NCBI GenBank assembly: GCA_964057225.1
Contig: OZ059896.1
Location: forward strand, 11,826,501 to 11,890,500
Direction: 5' to 3'
Origin: Auanema rhodensis
Taxonomy: Eukaryota; Nematoda; Chromadorea; Rhabditida; Rhabditidae
Length of the DNA stretch: 64,000 nucleotides
How positions within the stretch are numbered: position 1 is the stretch's first letter; each line of letters opens with the position of its first letter. This document shows, one piece after another, positions 26,911 to 38,018 of this stretch. Both the position numbers and the translations under genes were made by a program. Under the pieces are notes generated by a model. That model was not told where the DNA came from. It did no database searches and saw only the letters and a program-made list of their open reading frames with translations.

Positions 26911-28612
26911 GATCATCACAATATTGAAATTTTAATTTTTTTTAATAATTAAAAATTTAAGAATTTAAAAAATGAAATTATGAAATAGTGGTGAAAATAT
27001 AAAATTGTTTAAAATATGGGATTAAATAAAAGAGATGGAGTGAAATGGTTTAGAAAAAACAAAATATTTAAATGTTTCAGTTTTTGAGCATCACAGTATT
27101 CAAAATTTAAATGTTTTTTAATGATGAAAAATTTAAGAATGAAATTATGAAATAGTGGTAGAATTATGAAATTGTTTAAAATATGGAATTAAATAAAATA
27201 GATGTAGTGAAATGGTTTAGAAAATACAAAATATTTAAATGTTTCAGTTTTTGAGCATCACAATATTGAAATTTAAATGTTTTTTAATGATTAAAAATTT
27301 GAAAAATGAAATTATGAAATTGTGGTAGAAATATAAAATTGTTTAAAATATGGAATTAAATAAAAGAGATGGAGTGAAATGGTTTAGAAAATATAAAATA
27401 TTTAAATGTTTCAGTTTTTGATCATCACAATATTGAAATTTAAATGTTTTTTAATAATTAAAAATTTAAAAATTTAAAAAATGAAATTATGAAATAGTGG
27501 TAACAATATAAAATTGTTTAAAATATGGGATTAAATAAAAGAGATGGAGTGAAATGGTTTAGAAAATATAAAATATTTAAATGTTCCAGTTTTTGAGCAT
27601 CACAATATTGAAATTTAAGTGTTTTTTAATGATTAAAAATTTTAAGAATGAAATTATGAAATAGTGGTAAAAATATAAAATTGTTCAAAATATGGGATTA
27701 AATAAAAGAGATGGAGTGAAATGGTTTAGAAAATACAAAATATTTAAATGTTTCAGTTTTTGATCATCACAATATTGAAATTTTAATTTTTTTTAATAAT
27801 TAAAAATTTAAGAATTTAAAAAATGAAATTATGAAATAGTGGTGAAAATATAAAATTGTTTAAAATATGGGATTAAATAAAAGAGATGGAGTGAAATGGT
27901 TTAGAAAAAACAAAATATTTAAATGTTTCAGTTTTTGAGCATCACAGTATTCAAAATTTAAATGTTTTTTAATGATGAAAAATTTAAGAATGAAATTATG
28001 AAATAGTGGTAGAATTATGAAATTGTTTAAAATATGGAATTAAATAAAATAGATGTAGTGAAATGGTTTAGAAAATACAAAATATTTAAATGTTTCAGTT
28101 TTTGAGCATCACAATATTGAAATTTAAATGTTTTTTAATGATTAAAAATTTGAAAAATGAAATTATGAAATTGTGGTAGAAATATAAAATTGTTTAAAAT
28201 ATGGAATTAAATAAAAGAGATGGAGTGAAATGGTTTAGAAAATATAAAATATTTAAATGTTTCAGTTTTTGATCATCACAATATTGAAATTTAAATGTTT
28301 TTTAATAATTAAAAATTTAAAAATTTAAAAAATGAAATTATGAAATAGTGGTAACAATATAAAATTGTTTAAAATATGGGATTAAATAAAAGAGATGGAG
28401 TGAAATGGTTTAGAAAATACAAAATATTTAAATGTTTCAGTTTTTGAGCATCACAATATTGAAATTTAAATGTTTTTTAATGTTTAAAAATTTTAAGAAT
28501 GAAATTATGAAATAGTGGTAAAAATATAAAATTGTTTAAAATATGAGATTAAATAAAAGAGATGGAGTGAAATGGTTTAGAAAATACAAAATATTTGAAT
28601 GTTTCAGTTTTT
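26911..28612 (+). repeat. 851 bp 5-mer HOR, full copy then variant copy
   Basis: The j starts at 26911 and 27762 are 851 bp apart. The first unit is j, k, f, g, L. The second is j, k, f, g and then h instead of L, leading to n at 28613. The exchange of L for h means the break lies in the sequence common to both types. Confidence 0.87.
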
Positions 28613-30114
28613 GATCATCACAATATTGAAATTTAAATGTTTTTTAATAATTAAAAATTTAAAAAATGAAATTATGAAATTGTGAAAGAATTAAAAAATT
28701 GTATAAAATATGGGATTAAATAAAATAGATGGAGTGAAATGGTTTAGAAAATACAAAATATTTAAATGTTTCAGTTTTTGAGCATCACAATACTGAAATT
28801 TAAATGTTTTTCAATGATTAAAATATTAAAAAATGAAATTATGAAATAGTGGTAGAAATATAAAATTGTTTAAAATATGGAATTAAATAAAAGAGATGGA
28901 GTGAAATGGTTTAGAAAATACAAAATATTTAAATGTTTCAGTTTTTGAGCATCACAATACTGAAATTTAAATGTTTTTCAATGATTAAAATATTAAAAAA
29001 TGAAATTATGAAATAGTGGTAGAAATATAAAATTGTTTAAAATATGGAATTAAATAAAAGAGATGGAGTGAAATGGTTTAGAAAAAACAAAATATTTGAA
29101 TGTTTCAGTTTTTGATCATCACAATATTGAAATTTAAATGTTTTTTAATGATTGAAAATTGAAAAAATGAAATTATGAAATTGTGGTAGAATTAAAAAAT
29201 TGTATAAAATATGGGATTAAATAAAATAGATAGAGTGAAATGGTTTAGAAAATACAAAATATTTAAATGTTTCAGTTTTTGAGCATCACAATATTGAAAT
29301 TTAAATGTTTTTTAATGATTAAAAATTTGAAAAATGAAATTATGAAATTGTGGTAGAAATATAAAATTGTTTAAAATATGGGATTAAATAAAATAGATGG
29401 AGTGAAATGGTTTAGAAAATACAAAATATTTGAATGTTTCAGTTTTTGATCATCACAATATTGAAATTTAAATGTTTTTTAATGATTAAAAATTTGAAAA
29501 ATGAAATTATGAAATTGTGGTAGAAATATAAAATTGTTTAAAATATGGGATTAAATAAAATAGATGGAGTGAAATGGTTTAGAAAATACAAAATATTTGA
29601 ATGTTTCAGTTTTGATCATCACAATATTAAAATTTAAATGTTTTTTAATAATTAAAAATTTAAAAAATAAGATTATGAAATAGTGGTAAAAATATAAAAT
29701 TGTTTAAAATATGGGATTAAATAAAATAGATGGAGTGAAATGGTTTAGAAAATACAAAATATTTGAATGTTTCAGTTTTTGAGCATCACAATATTAAAAT
29801 TTAAATGTTTTTTAATGATTGAAAATTTAAAAAATGAAATTATGAAATTGTGGTAGAATTAAAAAATTGTATAAAATATGGGATTAAATAAAATAGATGG
29901 AGTGAAATGGTTTAGAAAATACAAAATATTTAAATGTTTCAGTTTTTGAGCATCACAATACTGAAATTTAAATGTTTTTCAATGATTAAAATATTAAAAA
30001 ATGAAATTATGAAATAGTGGTAGAATTAAAAAATTGTATAAAATATGGGATTAAATAAAATAGATAGAGTGAAATGGTTTAGAAAATACAAAATATTTAA
30101 ATGTTTCAGTTTTT
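28613..30114 (+). repeat. n-b-c-d-e-e-i-m-b/d block (copy at 33.49 kb, offset 4874 bp)
   Basis: Monomer starts 28780, 29614 and 29948 recur at 33654, 34488 and 34822, each 4874 bp later (29 monomers). A third, partial copy follows another 9738 bp on (43392 and 44226). The block ends with a b/d hybrid: first part ACTG with TATTAAAAAATG as in b, second part GAATTAAAAAATTG and GATAGAG as in d. Private change: ATTGAAAAAATG near 29160. Confidence 0.85.
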
Positions 30115-31124
30115 GAGCATCACAATATTGAAATTTAAATGTTTTTTAATGATTAAAAATTTGAAAAATGAAATTATGAAATTGTGGTAGAAATATAAAA
30201 TTGTTTAAAATATGGGATTAAATAAAATAGATGGAGTGAAATGGTTTAGAAAATACAAAATATTTGAATGTTTCAGTTTTTGATCATCACAATACTGAAA
30301 TTTAAATGTTTTTCAATGATTAAAATATTAAAAAATGAAATTATGAAATAGTGGTGAAAATATAAAATTGTTTAAAATATGGGATTAAATAAAAGAGATG
30401 GAGTGAAATGGTTTAGAAAAAACAAAATATTTAAATGTTTCAGTTTTTGAGCATCACAGTATTCAAAATTTAAATGTTTTTTAATGATGAAAAATTTAAG
30501 AATGAAATTATGAAATAGTGGTAGAATTATGAAATTGTTTAAAATATGGAATTAAATAAAATAGATGTAGTGAAATGGTTTAGAAAATACAAAATATTTA
30601 AATGTTTCAGTTTTTGAGCATCACAATATTGAAATTTAAATGTTTTTTAATGATTAAAAATTTGAAAAATGAAATTATGAAATTGTGGTAGAAATATAAA
30701 ATTGTTTAAAATATGGAATTAAATAAAAGAGATGGAGTGAAATGGTTTAGAAAATATAAAATATTTAAATGTTTCAGTTTTTGATCATCACAATATTGAA
30801 ATTTAAATGTTTTTTAATAATTAAAAATTTAAAAATTTCAAAAATGAAATTATGAAATAGTGGTAACAATATAAAATTGTTTAAAATATGGGATTAAATA
30901 AAAGAGATGGAGTGAAATGGTTTAGAAAATATAAAATATTTAAATGTTCCAGTTTTTGAGCATCACAATATTGAAATTTAAGTGTTTTTTAATGATTAAA
31001 AATTTTAAGAATGAAATTATGAAATAGTGGTAAAAATATAAAATTGTTCAAAATATGGGATTAAATAAAAGAGATGGAGTGAAATGGTTTAGAAAATACA
31101 AAATATTTAAATGTTTCAGTTTTT
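30115..31124 (+). repeat. e, b/j hybrid, k, f, g, L
   Basis: After an e monomer, the monomer near 30289 is GATC with ACTG and TCAATG like b, then GTGGTGAAAATAT and AGAAAAAAC like j. It takes the place of j before k, f, g and L. The g copy carries AATTTCAAAAATG, shared with the next g near 31690 and not seen elsewhere, so these neighbouring g copies are closely related. Confidence 0.8.
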
Positions 31125-32317
31125 GATCATCACAATATTGAAATTTTAATTTTTTTTAATAATTAAAAATTTAAGAATTTAAAAAATGAAATTATGAAAT
31201 AGTGGTGAAAATATAAAATTGTTTAAAATATGGGATTAAATAAAAGAGATGGAGTGAAATGGTTTAGAAAAAACAAAATATTTAAATGTTTCAGTTTTTG
31301 AGCATCACAGTATTCAAAATTTAAATGTTTTTTAATGATGAAAAATTTAAGAATGAAATTATGAAATAGTGGTAGAATTATGAAATTGTTTAAAATATGG
31401 AATTAAATAAAATAGATGTAGTGAAATGGTTTAGAAAATACAAAATATTTAAATGTTTCAGTTTTTGAGCATCACAATACTGAAATTTAAATGTTTTTTA
31501 ATGATTAAAAATTTGAAAAATGAAATTATGAAATTGTGGTAGAAATATAAAATTGTTTAAAATATGGAATTAAATAAAAGAGATGGAGTGAAATGGTTTA
31601 GAAAATATAAAATATTTAAATGTTTCAGTTTTTGATCATCACAATATTGAAATTTAAATGTTTTTTAATAATTAAAAATTTAAAAATTTCAAAAATGAAA
31701 TTATGAAATAGTGGTAACAATATAAAATTGTTTAAAATATGGGATTAAATAAAAGAGATGGAGTGAAATGGTTTAGAAAATATAAAATATTTAAATGTTC
31801 CAGTTTTTGAGCATCACAATATTGAAATTTAAGTGTTTTTTAATGATTAAAAATTTTAAGAATGAAATTATGAAATAGTGGTAAAAATATAAAATTGTTC
31901 AAAATATGGGATTAAATAAAAGAGATGGAGTGAAATGGTTTAGAAAATACAAAATATTTAAATGTTTCAGTTTTTGATCATCACAATATTGAAATTTTAA
32001 TTTTTTTTAATAATTAAAAATTTAAGAATTTAAAAAATGAAATTATGAAATAGTGGTGAAAATATAAAATTGTTTAAAATATGGGATTAAATAAAAGAGA
32101 TGGAGTGAAATGGTTTAGAAAAAACAAAATATTTAAATGTTTCAGTTTTTGAGCATCACAGTATTCAAAATTTAAATGTTTTTTAATGATGAAAAATTTA
32201 AGAATGAAATTATGAAATAGTGGTAGAATTATGAAATTGTTTAAAATATGGAATTAAATAAAATAGATGTAGTGAAATGGTTTAGAAAATACAAAATATT
32301 TAAATGTTTCAGTTTTT
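31125..32317 (+). repeat. 851 bp 5-mer HOR, last pair
   Basis: The j starts at 31125 and 31976 are again 851 bp apart, with j, k, f, g, L between. The f here begins with ACTG instead of ATTG. After the second j and k the array switches at 32318 to a c monomer and a new 4-mer. Confidence 0.87.
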
Positions 32318-33653
32318 GAGCATCACAATACTGAAATTTAAATGTTTTTCAATGATTAAAATATTAAAAAATGAAATTATGAAATAGTGGTAGAAATATA
32401 AAATTGTTTAAAATATGGAATTAAATAAAAGAGATGGAGTGAAATGGTTTAGAAAAAACAAAATATTTGAATGTTTCAGTTTTTGATCATCACAATATTG
32501 AAATTTAAATGTTTTTTAATGATTGAAAATTTAAAAAATGAAATTATGAAATTGTGGTAGAATTAAAAAATTGTATAAAATATGGGATTAAATAAAATAG
32601 ATAGAGTGAAATGGTTTAGAAAATACAAAATATTTAAATGTTTCAGTTTTTGAGCATCACAATATTGAAATTTAAATGTTTTTTAATGATTAAAAATTTG
32701 AAAAATGAAATTATGAAATTGTGGTAGAAATATAAAATTGTTTAAAATATGGGATTAAATAAAATAGATGGAGTGAAATGGTTTAGAAAATACAAAATAT
32801 TTGAATGTTTCAGTTTTTGATCATCACAATATTGAAATTTAAATGTTTTTTAATGATTAAAAATTTAAAAAATGAAATTATGAAATTGTGGTAGAATTAA
32901 AAAATTGTATAAAATATGGGATTAAATAAAATAGATGGAGTGAAATGGTTTAGAAAATACAAAATATTTAAATGTTTCAGTTTTTGAGCATCACAATACT
33001 GAAATTTAAATGTTTTTCAATGATTAAAATATTAAAAAATGAAATTATGAAATAGTGGTAGAAATATAAAATTGTTTAAAATATGGAATTAAATAAAAGA
33101 GATGGAGTGAAATGGTTTAGAAAAAACAAAATATTTGAATGTTTCAGTTTTTGATCATCACAATATTGAAATTTAAATGTTTTTTAATGATTGAAAATTT
33201 AAAAAATGAAATTATGAAATTGTGGTAGAATTAAAAAATTGTATAAAATATGGGATTAAATAAAATAGATAGAGTGAAATGGTTTAGAAAATACAAAATA
33301 TTTAAATGTTTCAGTTTTTGAGCATCACAATATTGAAATTTAAATGTTTTTTAATGATTAAAAATTTGAAAAATGAAATTATGAAATTGTGGTAGAAATA
33401 TAAAATTGTTTAAAATATGGGATTAAATAAAATAGATGGAGTGAAATGGTTTAGAAAATACAAAATATTTGAATGTTTCAGTTTTTGATCATCACAATAT
33501 TGAAATTTAAATGTTTTTTAATGATTAAAAATTTAAAAAATGAAATTATGAAATTGTGGTAGAATTAAAAAATTGTATAAAATATGGGATTAAATAAAAT
33601 AGATGGAGTGAAATGGTTTAGAAAATACAAAATATTTAAATGTTTCAGTTTTT
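32318..33653 (+). repeat. 4-mer HOR c-d-e-n, 668 bp, two tandem copies
   Basis: Starts at 32318, 32986 and 33654 are 668 bp apart twice (4 x 167). The order is c (ending AGAAAAAAC), d (GATAGAG), e, and an n-like monomer with GAATTAAAAAATTG. I saw no difference between the two copies, so this is among the youngest duplications in the window. Confidence 0.92.
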
Positions 33654-34821
33654 GAGCATCACAATACTGAAATTTAAATGTTTTTCAATGATTAAAATAT
33701 TAAAAAATGAAATTATGAAATAGTGGTAGAAATATAAAATTGTTTAAAATATGGAATTAAATAAAAGAGATGGAGTGAAATGGTTTAGAAAATACAAAAT
33801 ATTTAAATGTTTCAGTTTTTGAGCATCACAATACTGAAATTTAAATGTTTTTCAATGATTAAAATATTAAAAAATGAAATTATGAAATAGTGGTAGAAAT
33901 ATAAAATTGTTTAAAATATGGAATTAAATAAAAGAGATGGAGTGAAATGGTTTAGAAAAAACAAAATATTTGAATGTTTCAGTTTTTGATCATCACAATA
34001 TTGAAATTTAAATGTTTTTTAATGATTGAAAATTTAAAAAATGAAATTATGAAATTGTGGTAGAATTAAAAAATTGTATAAAATATGGGATTAAATAAAA
34101 TAGATAGAGTGAAATGGTTTAGAAAATACAAAATATTTAAATGTTTCAGTTTTTGAGCATCACAATATTGAAATTTAAATGTTTTTTAATGATTAAAAAT
34201 TTGAAAAATGAAATTATGAAATTGTGGTAGAAATATAAAATTGTTTAAAATATGGGATTAAATAAAATAGATGGAGTGAAATGGTTTAGAAAATACAAAA
34301 TATTTGAATGTTTCAGTTTTTGATCATCACAATATTGAAATTTAAATGTTTTTTAATGATTAAAAATTTGAAAAATGAAATTATGAAATTGTGGTAGAAA
34401 TATAAAATTGTTTAAAATATGGGATTAAATAAAATAGATGGAGTGAAATGGTTTAGAAAATACAAAATATTTGAATGTTTCAGTTTTGATCATCACAATA
34501 TTAAAATTTAAATGTTTTTTAATAATTAAAAATTTAAAAAATAAGATTATGAAATAGTGGTAAAAATATAAAATTGTTTAAAATATGGGATTAAATAAAA
34601 TAGATGGAGTGAAATGGTTTAGAAAATACAAAATATTTGAATGTTTCAGTTTTTGAGCATCACAATATTAAAATTTAAATGTTTTTTAATGATTGAAAAT
34701 TTAAAAAATGAAATTATGAAATTGTGTTAGAATTAAAAAATTGTATAAAATATGGGATTAAATAAAATAGATGGAGTGAAATGGTTTAGAAAATACAAAA
34801 TATTTAAATGTTTCAGTTTTT
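33654..34821 (+). repeat. b-c-d-e-e-i-m block
   Basis: This continues the previous 4-mer with an added b, then c, d, e, e, i, m. The segment from about 32.95 to 34.89 kb recurs at 42.69-44.63 kb, offset 9738 bp (58 monomers): GATC 33153/42891, 33487/43225 and TTTTGATC 34488/44226. Private change here: GTGTTAG near 34726, where the other copies have GTGGTAG. Confidence 0.87.
34155..34321 (+). repeat. Representative 167 bp monomer (type e)
   Basis: I use this copy as the reference for monomer coordinates. It has 74 A, 61 T, 27 G and 5 C. Landmarks: GAGCATCAC at 1-9; the perfect palindrome CAATATTG at 9-16; the palindrome ATTTAAAT at 19-26; TTTAAATGTTT at 20-30, echoed at 149-159 in copies that read TTTAAATG there (this copy has TTTGAATG); an A/T-only zone with most length changes at 31-55; GTGGTAG at 70-76; ATATGGG at 96-102; GATGGAGTGAAATGG at 116-130; TTTAGAAAATAC at 131-142; and CAG plus a T run at 160-167. 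There is no CpG and no CENP-B-box-like motif. Confidence 0.95.
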
Positions 34822-35322
34822 GAGCATCACAATACTGAAATTTAAATGTTTTTCAATGATTAAAATATTAAAAAATGAAATTATGAAATAGTGGTAGAAT
34901 TAAAAAATTGTATAAAATATGGGATTAAATAAAATAGATAGAGTGAAATGGTTTAGAAAATACAAAATATTTAAATGTTTCAGTTTTTGAGCATCACAAT
35001 ACTGAAATTTAAATGTTTTTCAATGATTAAAATATTAAAAAATGAAATTATGAAATAGTGGTAGAATTAAAAAATTGTATAAAATATGGGATTAAATAAA
35101 ATAGATAGAGTGAAATGGTTTAGAAAATACAAAATATTTAAATGTTTCAGTTTTTGAGCATCACAATACTGAAATTTAAATGTTTTTCAATGATTAAAAT
35201 ATTAAAAAATGAAATTATGAAATAGTGGTAGAATTAAAAAATTGTATAAAATATGGGATTAAATAAAATAGATAGAGTGAAATGGTTTAGAAAATACAAA
35301 ATATTTAAATGTTTCAGTTTTT
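34822..35322 (+). repeat. Three identical 167 bp hybrid monomers in a row
   Basis: Monomers start at 34822, 34989 and 35156, and the next starts at 35323. Read base by base, the three show no difference. Each is the b/d hybrid: b-like up to GAAATAGTGG, then d-like with GAATTAAAAAATTGTAT and GATAGAG. The same hybrid occurs singly near 29948, 38354 and 40536. Everywhere else in the window neighbouring monomers differ, so a single monomer has been multiplied here very recently. Confidence 0.93.
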
Positions 35323-35824
35323 GAGCATCACAATATTGAAATTTAAATGTTTTTTAATGATTAAAAATTTGAAAAATGAAATTATGAAATTGTGGTAGAA
35401 ATATAAAATTGTTTAAAATATGGGATTAAATAAAATAGATGGAGTGAAATGGTTTAGAAAATACAAAATATTTGAATGTTTCAGTTTTTGATCATCACAA
35501 TACTGAAATTTAAATGTTTTTCAATGATTAAAATATTAAAAAATGAAATTATGAAATAGTGGTGAAAATATAAAATTGTTTAAAATATGGGATTAAATAA
35601 AAGAGATGGAGTGAAATGGTTTAGAAAAAACAAAATATTTAAATGTTTCAGTTTTTGAGCATCACAGTATTCAAAATTTAAATGTTTTTTAATGATGAAA
35701 AATTTGAAAAATGAAATTATGAAATTGTGGTAGAAATATAAAATTGTTTAAAATATGGGATTAAATAAAATAGATGGAGTGAAATGGTTTAGAAAATACA
35801 AAATATTTGAATGTTTCAGTTTTT
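35323..35824 (+). repeat. e, b/j hybrid, k/e hybrid
   Basis: The e monomer is followed by GATC-ACTG with GTGGTGAAAATAT (b/j), then a k-type start (ACAGTATTC, GATGAAAAATTT) that continues as e (GAAAAATG, ATTGTGGTAGAAATAT). The k/e hybrid is used again near 38.19, 38.86, 39.53, 40.37 and 41.04 kb. Confidence 0.82.
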
Positions 35825-36499
35825 GATCATCACAATACTGAAATTTAAATGTTTTTCAATGATTAAAATATTAAAAAATGAAATTATGAAATTGTGGTAG
35901 AAATATAAAATTGTTTAAAAAATGGAATTAAATAAAAGAGATGGAGTGAAATGGTTTAGAAATTACAGAATATTTGAATGTTTCAGTTTTTGATCATCAC
36001 AATATTGAAATTTAAATGTTTTTTAATAATTAAAAATTTAAAAATTAAAAAATGAAATTATGAAATTGTGGTAGAATTAAAAAATTGTATAAAATATGGG
36101 ATTAAATAAAATAGATGGAGTGAAATGGTTTAGAAAATACAAAATATTTAAATGTTTCAGTTTTTGAGCATCACAATATTGAAATTTAAATGTTTTTTAA
36201 TGTTTAAAAATTTTAAGAATGAAATTATGAAATAGTGGTAAAAATATAAAATTGTTTAAAATATGGGATTAAATAAAATAGATGGAGTGAAATGGTTTAG
36301 AAAATACAAAATATTTAAATGTTTCAGTTTTTGAGCATCACAATATTGAAATTTAAATGTTTTTTAATGATTGAAAACTTAAAAAATGAAATTATGAAAT
36401 TGTGGTAGAATTAAAATATTGTATAAAATATGGGATTAAATAAAATAGATGTAGTGAAATGGTTTAGAAAATACAAAATATTTAAATGTTTCAGTTTTT
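35825..36499 (+). repeat. Island of left-edge monomer types
   Basis: Starts are 35825, 35992 (174 bp), 36166 and 36333. The first carries AAAAAATGG and AGAAATTACAGAATATTTG, the second AATTTAAAAATTAAAAAATG, and the third TTTAAAAATTTTAAG with GGG and AAATAG. These are the monomers of 1-500 and 3845-4178. The fourth has ATTGAAAACTT and AAAATATTG like 4012, but GATGTAGTG like k. So a few monomers of the left HOR sit 35 kb away in a different context. Confidence 0.83.
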
Positions 36500-37987
36500 G
36501 AGCATCACAATATTGAAATTTAAATGTTTTTTAATGATTAAAAATTTGAAAAATGAAATTATGAAATTGTGGTAGAAATATAAAATTGTTTAAAATATGG
36601 AATTAAATAAAAGAGATGGAGTGAAATGGTTTAGAAAATATAAAATATTTAAATGTTTCAGTTTTTGATCATCACAATATTGAAATTTAAATGTTTTTTA
36701 ATAATTAAAAATTTAAAAATTTAAAAAATGAAATTATGAAATAGTGGTAACAATATAAAATTGTTTAAAATATGGGATTAAATAAAAGAGATGGAGTGAA
36801 ATGGTTTAGAAAATATAAAATATTTAAATGTTCCAGTTTTTGAGCATCACAGTATTCAAAATTTAAATGTTTTTTAATGATGAAAAATTTAAGAATGAAA
36901 TTATGAAATAGTGGTAGAATTATGAAATTGTTTAAAATATGGAATTAAATAAAATAGATGGAGTGAAATGGTTTAGAAAATACAAAATATTTAAATGTTT
37001 CAGTTTTTGAGCATCACAATATTGAAATTTAAATGTTTTTTAATGATTAAAAATTTGAAAAATGAAATTATGAAATTGTGGTAGAAATATAAAATTGTTT
37101 AAAATATGGAATTAAATAAAAGAGATGGAGTGAAATGGTTTAGAAAATATAAAATATTTAAATGTTTCAGTTTTTGATCATCACAATATTGAAATTTAAA
37201 TGTTTTTTAATAATTAAAAATTTAAAAATTTAAAAAATGAAATTATGAAATAGTGGTAACAATATAAAATTGTTTAAAATATGGGATTAAATAAAAGAGA
37301 TGGAGTGAAATGGTTTAGAAAATACAAAATATTTAAATGTTTCAGTTTTTGAGCATCACAATATTGAAATTTAAATGTTTTTTAATGTTTAAAAATTTTA
37401 AGAATGAAATTATGAAATAGTGGTAAAAATATAAAATTGTTTAAAATATGAGATTAAATAAAAGAGATGGAGTGAAATGGTTTAGAAAATACAAAATATT
37501 TGAATGTTTCAGTTTTTGATCATCACAATATTGAAATTTAAATGTTTTTTAATAATTAAAAATTTAAAAAATGAAATTATGAAATTGTGAAAGAATTAAA
37601 AAATTGTATAAAATATGGGATTAAATAAAATAGATGGAGTGAAATGGTTTAGAAAATACAAAATATTTAAATGTTTCAGTTTTTGAGCATCACAATACTG
37701 AAATTTAAATGTTTTTCAATGATTAAAATATTAAAAAATGAAATTATGAAATAGTGGTAGAAATATAAAATTGTTTAAAATATGGAATTAAATAAAAGAG
37801 ATGGAGTGAAATGGTTTAGAAAATACAAAATATTTAAATGTTTCAGTTTTTGAGCATCACAATACTGAAATTTAAATGTTTTTCAATGATTAAAATATTA
37901 AAAAATGAAATTATGAAATAGTGGTAGAAATATAAAATTGTTTAAAATATGGAATTAAATAAAAGAGATGGAGTGAAATGGTTTAGA
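36450..37987 (+). repeat. Block duplicated at 41.32-42.86 kb (offset 4872 bp)
   Basis: Starts 36500, 36842 and 37518 recur at 41372, 41714 and 42390, 4872 bp later each time (29 monomers). The order is f, g, k (entered through TTCCAG, so L has been lost), f, g, h, n, b. The copies part where one has AGAAAATAC and the other AGAAAAAAC (near 37987 and 42859). Confidence 0.86.
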
Positions 37988-38018
37988 AAATACAAAATAT
38001 TTGAATGTTTCAGTTTTT

